Shown here: in pieces, positions 6,173-7,930 of the stretch
Layout of the letters: each line of letters opens with the position of its first letter
Numbering within the stretch: position 1 is the first letter of the stretch
From: Alphaproteobacteria bacterium
GTDB lineage: Bacteria; Pseudomonadota; Alphaproteobacteria; Rhizobiales; Devosiaceae
DNA: 7,930 bases
Assembly (NCBI GenBank): GCA_013152625.1
Contig: JAADFY010000037.1
Location: 1 to 7,930 of the forward strand
Direction of reading: 5' to 3'
Notes under the pieces: model-generated
Seen by the model: only the letters and a program-made list of their open reading frames with translations
What the model was told of the DNA's origin: nothing
Database searches by the model: none
Program-made: the position numbers and the translations under genes

Positions 6173-7354
6173 ATGAACTCGTCTATGACCAAACCGGCCC
6201 CAAAACAGCAAACCATCCTCACCCATGCCGGCCGCGAACCCGATCGGCATCACGGCTTTGTCAACACGCCGGTTGTACGTGGTTCCACGGTGCTGTTTGA
6301 AACCCTCGATGCCCTCGAGGCCGGCGATCAGGAATATCGTTACGGACGCCACGGCACACCGACCGCCAAAGGCGCTGGAGCGGCGATAAACCAGCTTGAA
6401 GGGGGGGCGGGAACCCTGTTGTGCCCCTCCGGGCTGTCGGCGATTGCAGTTTCGCTGTTGTCCTGTTTGCGGTCCGGCGACGAGGTGCTGGTCACCGACA
6501 GCGCCTACGGACCGACGCGTAGTTTCTGCGACCGGATGCTGGCCGATTACGGCATCTCGACCCGCTATTTTGACCCGCGTTCAGGCCCCCGGATTGCACA
6601 ACTGATCCGGCCGGAAACCAAAGCGATATTTCTGGAATCTCCCGGGTCCCTGACATTTGAAATCCAGGATATTGCGGCAATTCGTCGCGAAGCGGGTCTC
6701 GGAGTGACAATTGTTGCCGATAACACCTGGGCCACGCCTCTTTTTTACCGACCGCTCAGCCTGGGCGCCGATATTGTGGTTCATGCCGGCACGAAAATGT
6801 TCTCCGGCCATTCCGACGTAATGATCGGCACCATCACGGCAAATGAGCGCAGCATCGGCCCGGTGAGGCGCACATATGCCGGTCACGGCATTCATTGCAG
6901 CCCCGACGACGCATTCCTGATGGCCCGTGGTTTGCGCACCTTGTCGGTACGCATGAAAGAACATGAATTGCGGGCCCTGGAACTGGCAAAATGGCTTCTG
7001 GAACAGGAGGGGGTGCGCGAGGTATTGCATCCCGGCCTGCCCGGGCACCCTGACTACTCGGTTTTTGCCCGCGATTTTTCCGGTTCGGGCAGCCTGTTTT
7101 CGTTCATTATGGACCCGGCGCCCCGCACCGCGATCGCTGCCATGCTCGATCCCATGAAATTGTTTGGCATGGGCTATTCCTGGGGCGGTTTTGAAAGCCT
7201 GATCCTGCCCTTCGATCCCCGCCCCATCAGAACCGCGGTTCCCTGGACCCAGCCGGGCAACTGTTTTCGCCTCCATGTGGGCTTTGAGGATTTTGGCGAT
7301 CTGAAAGACGAACTGGCCGCCGGGCTGAAACGTTATCTGGCGGCGGCAAAATAG
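6173..7354 (+). CDS. metC: Cystathionine beta-lyase MetC, 393 aa
   Basis: This is a PLP enzyme that cleaves cystathionine to homocysteine, pyruvate and ammonia in methionine synthesis; the family also attacks cysteine and cystine. From ATG at 6173, the visible sites are Tyr57 and Arg59 in YGRHGTPT (phosphate contacts across the dimer), Tyr112 stacking on the cofactor, Asp183 in ADNTWATPL, and the Schiff-base Lys208 in HAGTKMFSGHSD. YSWGGFESL (335-343) and Arg366 in CFRLHVGFED (substrate carboxylate) follow. The GHSDVM and SWGGFESL blocks favour beta-lyase over cystathionine gamma-synthase. The frame is open upstream to a TTG at 6143, and an ATG at 6185 is another possible start; none has a strong ribosome binding site. 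It is transcribed divergently from aapJ, as in Rhizobium. Its last 22 bp overlap the convergent PAP2 gene. Confidence 0.93.
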   Translation: MNSSMTKPAPKQQTILTHAGREPDRHHGFVNTPVVRGSTVLFETLDALEAGDQEYRYGRHGTPTAKGAGAAINQLEGGAGTLLCPSGLSAIAVSLLSCLRSGDEVLVTDSAYGPTRSFCDRMLADYGISTRYFDPRSGPRIAQLIRPETKAIFLESPGSLTFEIQDIAAIRREAGLGVTIVADNTWATPLFYRPLSLGADIVVHAGTKMFSGHSDVMIGTITANERSIGPVRRTYAGHGIHCSPDDAFLMARGLRTLSVRMKEHELRALELAKWLLEQEGVREVLHPGLPGHPDYSVFARDFSGSGSLFSFIMDPAPRTAIAAMLDPMKLFGMGYSWGGFESLILPFDPRPIRTAVPWTQPGNCFRLHVGFEDFGDLKDELAAGLKRYLAAAK

Positions 7355-7930
7355 TGTCGCCATAATCGGCGAACCGGCGTCCACCATCGCAGGTGCCACC
7401 GGCCTGATAGCAAGTGCCACCGCCCCGGGGTGTGCCGGAAACCGGAGCGCAATTTTAACCCGGTAAGCACCCAGTAAGCGCCGAACGTGCCCAGAAAGGC
7501 CGCCGCGATCACGTCGGTGGGATAATGAGCCTCAACCACAATCCGCGATACACCAATCAGCACCGCATAAGCATATGCAAAAATGGCCACCCGCGGCCCG
7601 AACAGGGCGACCAGCACCGTGGCAAACGCAAATGCGGTGGTGGCATGGCCGGACGGAAAGCCTTGAAATAAAGGGTCGCCAAATGAAAACGGTCGAAACG
7701 CCAGGGGCCCCAGCTCATCGAGATTGGGCGGTCTGGCCCGGCCAATGAGGCTCTTGAGCAAAGAGGCGGTCAGCCCGGGCAATGCGGTGCCGGCCAGTAC
7801 GATCAATCCGATCCGGCCAAAGGCGCGAACCGCCCAACGCCATAAATAGCCCAGGCGCGCCTTAAGCGCGATGGCCGCGCCCAGCCAGATAATCAGGGCG
7901 GGCCCAAGGTTCCAGTCCGCCTCCCCCCCC
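7333..7930 (-). CDS. PAP2-family membrane phosphatase, N-terminus beyond the window
   Basis: This is a probable integral-membrane acid phosphatase of the PAP2 superfamily (phosphatidate, undecaprenyl-pyrophosphate or related lipid phosphates). All three catalytic motifs are present in order: KX6RP in KSLIGRARP (7729-7755), PSGH (7645-7656), and SRX5HX3D in SRIVVEAHYPTD (7513-7548). Hydrophobic segments flank them. The reading frame has no stop from 7333 to the window edge, and the upstream residues (DWNLGPALIIWLGAA) look like a first membrane helix, so the gene is truncated by the window; TTG at 7806 is an internal Leu. About 198 residues are visible. The C-terminal tail after the last helix is basic, contains a doubled GRWHL, and overlaps metC antisense by 22 bp. 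The exact substrate cannot be told. Confidence 0.9.
   Translation of the reverse strand, partial: GGEADWNLGPALIIWLGAAIALKARLGYLWRWAVRAFGRIGLIVLAGTALPGLTASLLKSLIGRARPPNLDELGPLAFRPFSFGDPLFQGFPSGHATTAFAFATVLVALFGPRVAIFAYAYAVLIGVSRIVVEAHYPTDVIAAAFLGTFGAYWVLTGLKLRSGFRHTPGRWHLLSGRWHLRWWTPVRRLWRHYFAAAR
7389..7422. repeat. Short 21-bp-period direct repeat in the PAP2 tail
   Basis: GCAGGTGCCACCG (7389-7401) and GCAAGTGCCACCG (7410-7422) match at 12 of 13 positions, 21 bp apart. On the minus strand this gives a doubled GRWHL in the PAP2 C-terminal tail. The period is a multiple of three, so the duplication keeps the reading frame. It lies beyond the catalytic motifs. Confidence 0.6.

Noticed and set aside
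6581..7420. 279-codon minus-strand open frame opposite metC.
   Set aside because: It is antisense to metC, which has all catalytic residues intact; its translation shows no family features.
7921..7930. Run of eight C at the right edge, possibly a phase-variable tract in the PAP2 gene.
   Set aside because: It touches the window end, so its true length and context are unknown and it could be a sequencing or assembly artefact.

Overview
The window looks like chromosomal DNA from an alphaproteobacterium, most likely Hyphomicrobiales or a close marine or soil relative. The reasons are the moderately high GC content, a complete general L-amino acid ABC transporter (aapJQMP) with a divergent metC beside it (an arrangement known from Rhizobium), and two short palindromic intergenic repeats of kinds common in alphaproteobacterial genomes. 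The exact genus cannot be read from the sequence.

Left part (1-1484): a palindromic repeat of about 98 bp (42-139), a gene-free spacer, then a minus-strand gene (341-1345) for a periplasmic solute-binding protein. This protein is a divergent paralogue of AapJ. It aligns with AapJ without gaps over the mature chain and keeps all four cysteines, but it has lost most of the residues expected to hold an amino-acid ligand. This is the most unusual item in the window.

Centre (1485-5922, minus strand): the operon runs aapJ (binding protein) - aapQ - aapM (two permeases) - aapP (ATPase). A perfect 12-bp hairpin sits between aapJ and aapQ and probably sets a higher level of binding protein than permease. 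QMP are packed 2-9 nt apart. A 144-bp element with imperfect inverted ends (1485-1628) abuts aapP so closely that its terminal TAG is the aapP stop codon. It lies between the operon and the paralogue.

Right part (5923-7930): a 250-bp divergent control region with several small dyads separates aapJ from metC (plus strand, cystathionine beta-lyase, PLP enzyme). A PAP2-family membrane phosphatase gene converges on metC, overlaps its last 22 bp and runs off the right edge of the window.

Functionally, AapJ captures amino acids in the periplasm and AapQM/AapP import them using ATP. MetC cleaves cystathionine for methionine synthesis, or degrades cysteine-like thio-amino acids. The shared control region suggests amino-acid or nitrogen-dependent control, but no specific regulator can be named. 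No wholly new system is evident. The points worth follow-up are the altered AapJ paralogue, the repeat that supplies a stop codon, and the dyads in the divergent promoter region.
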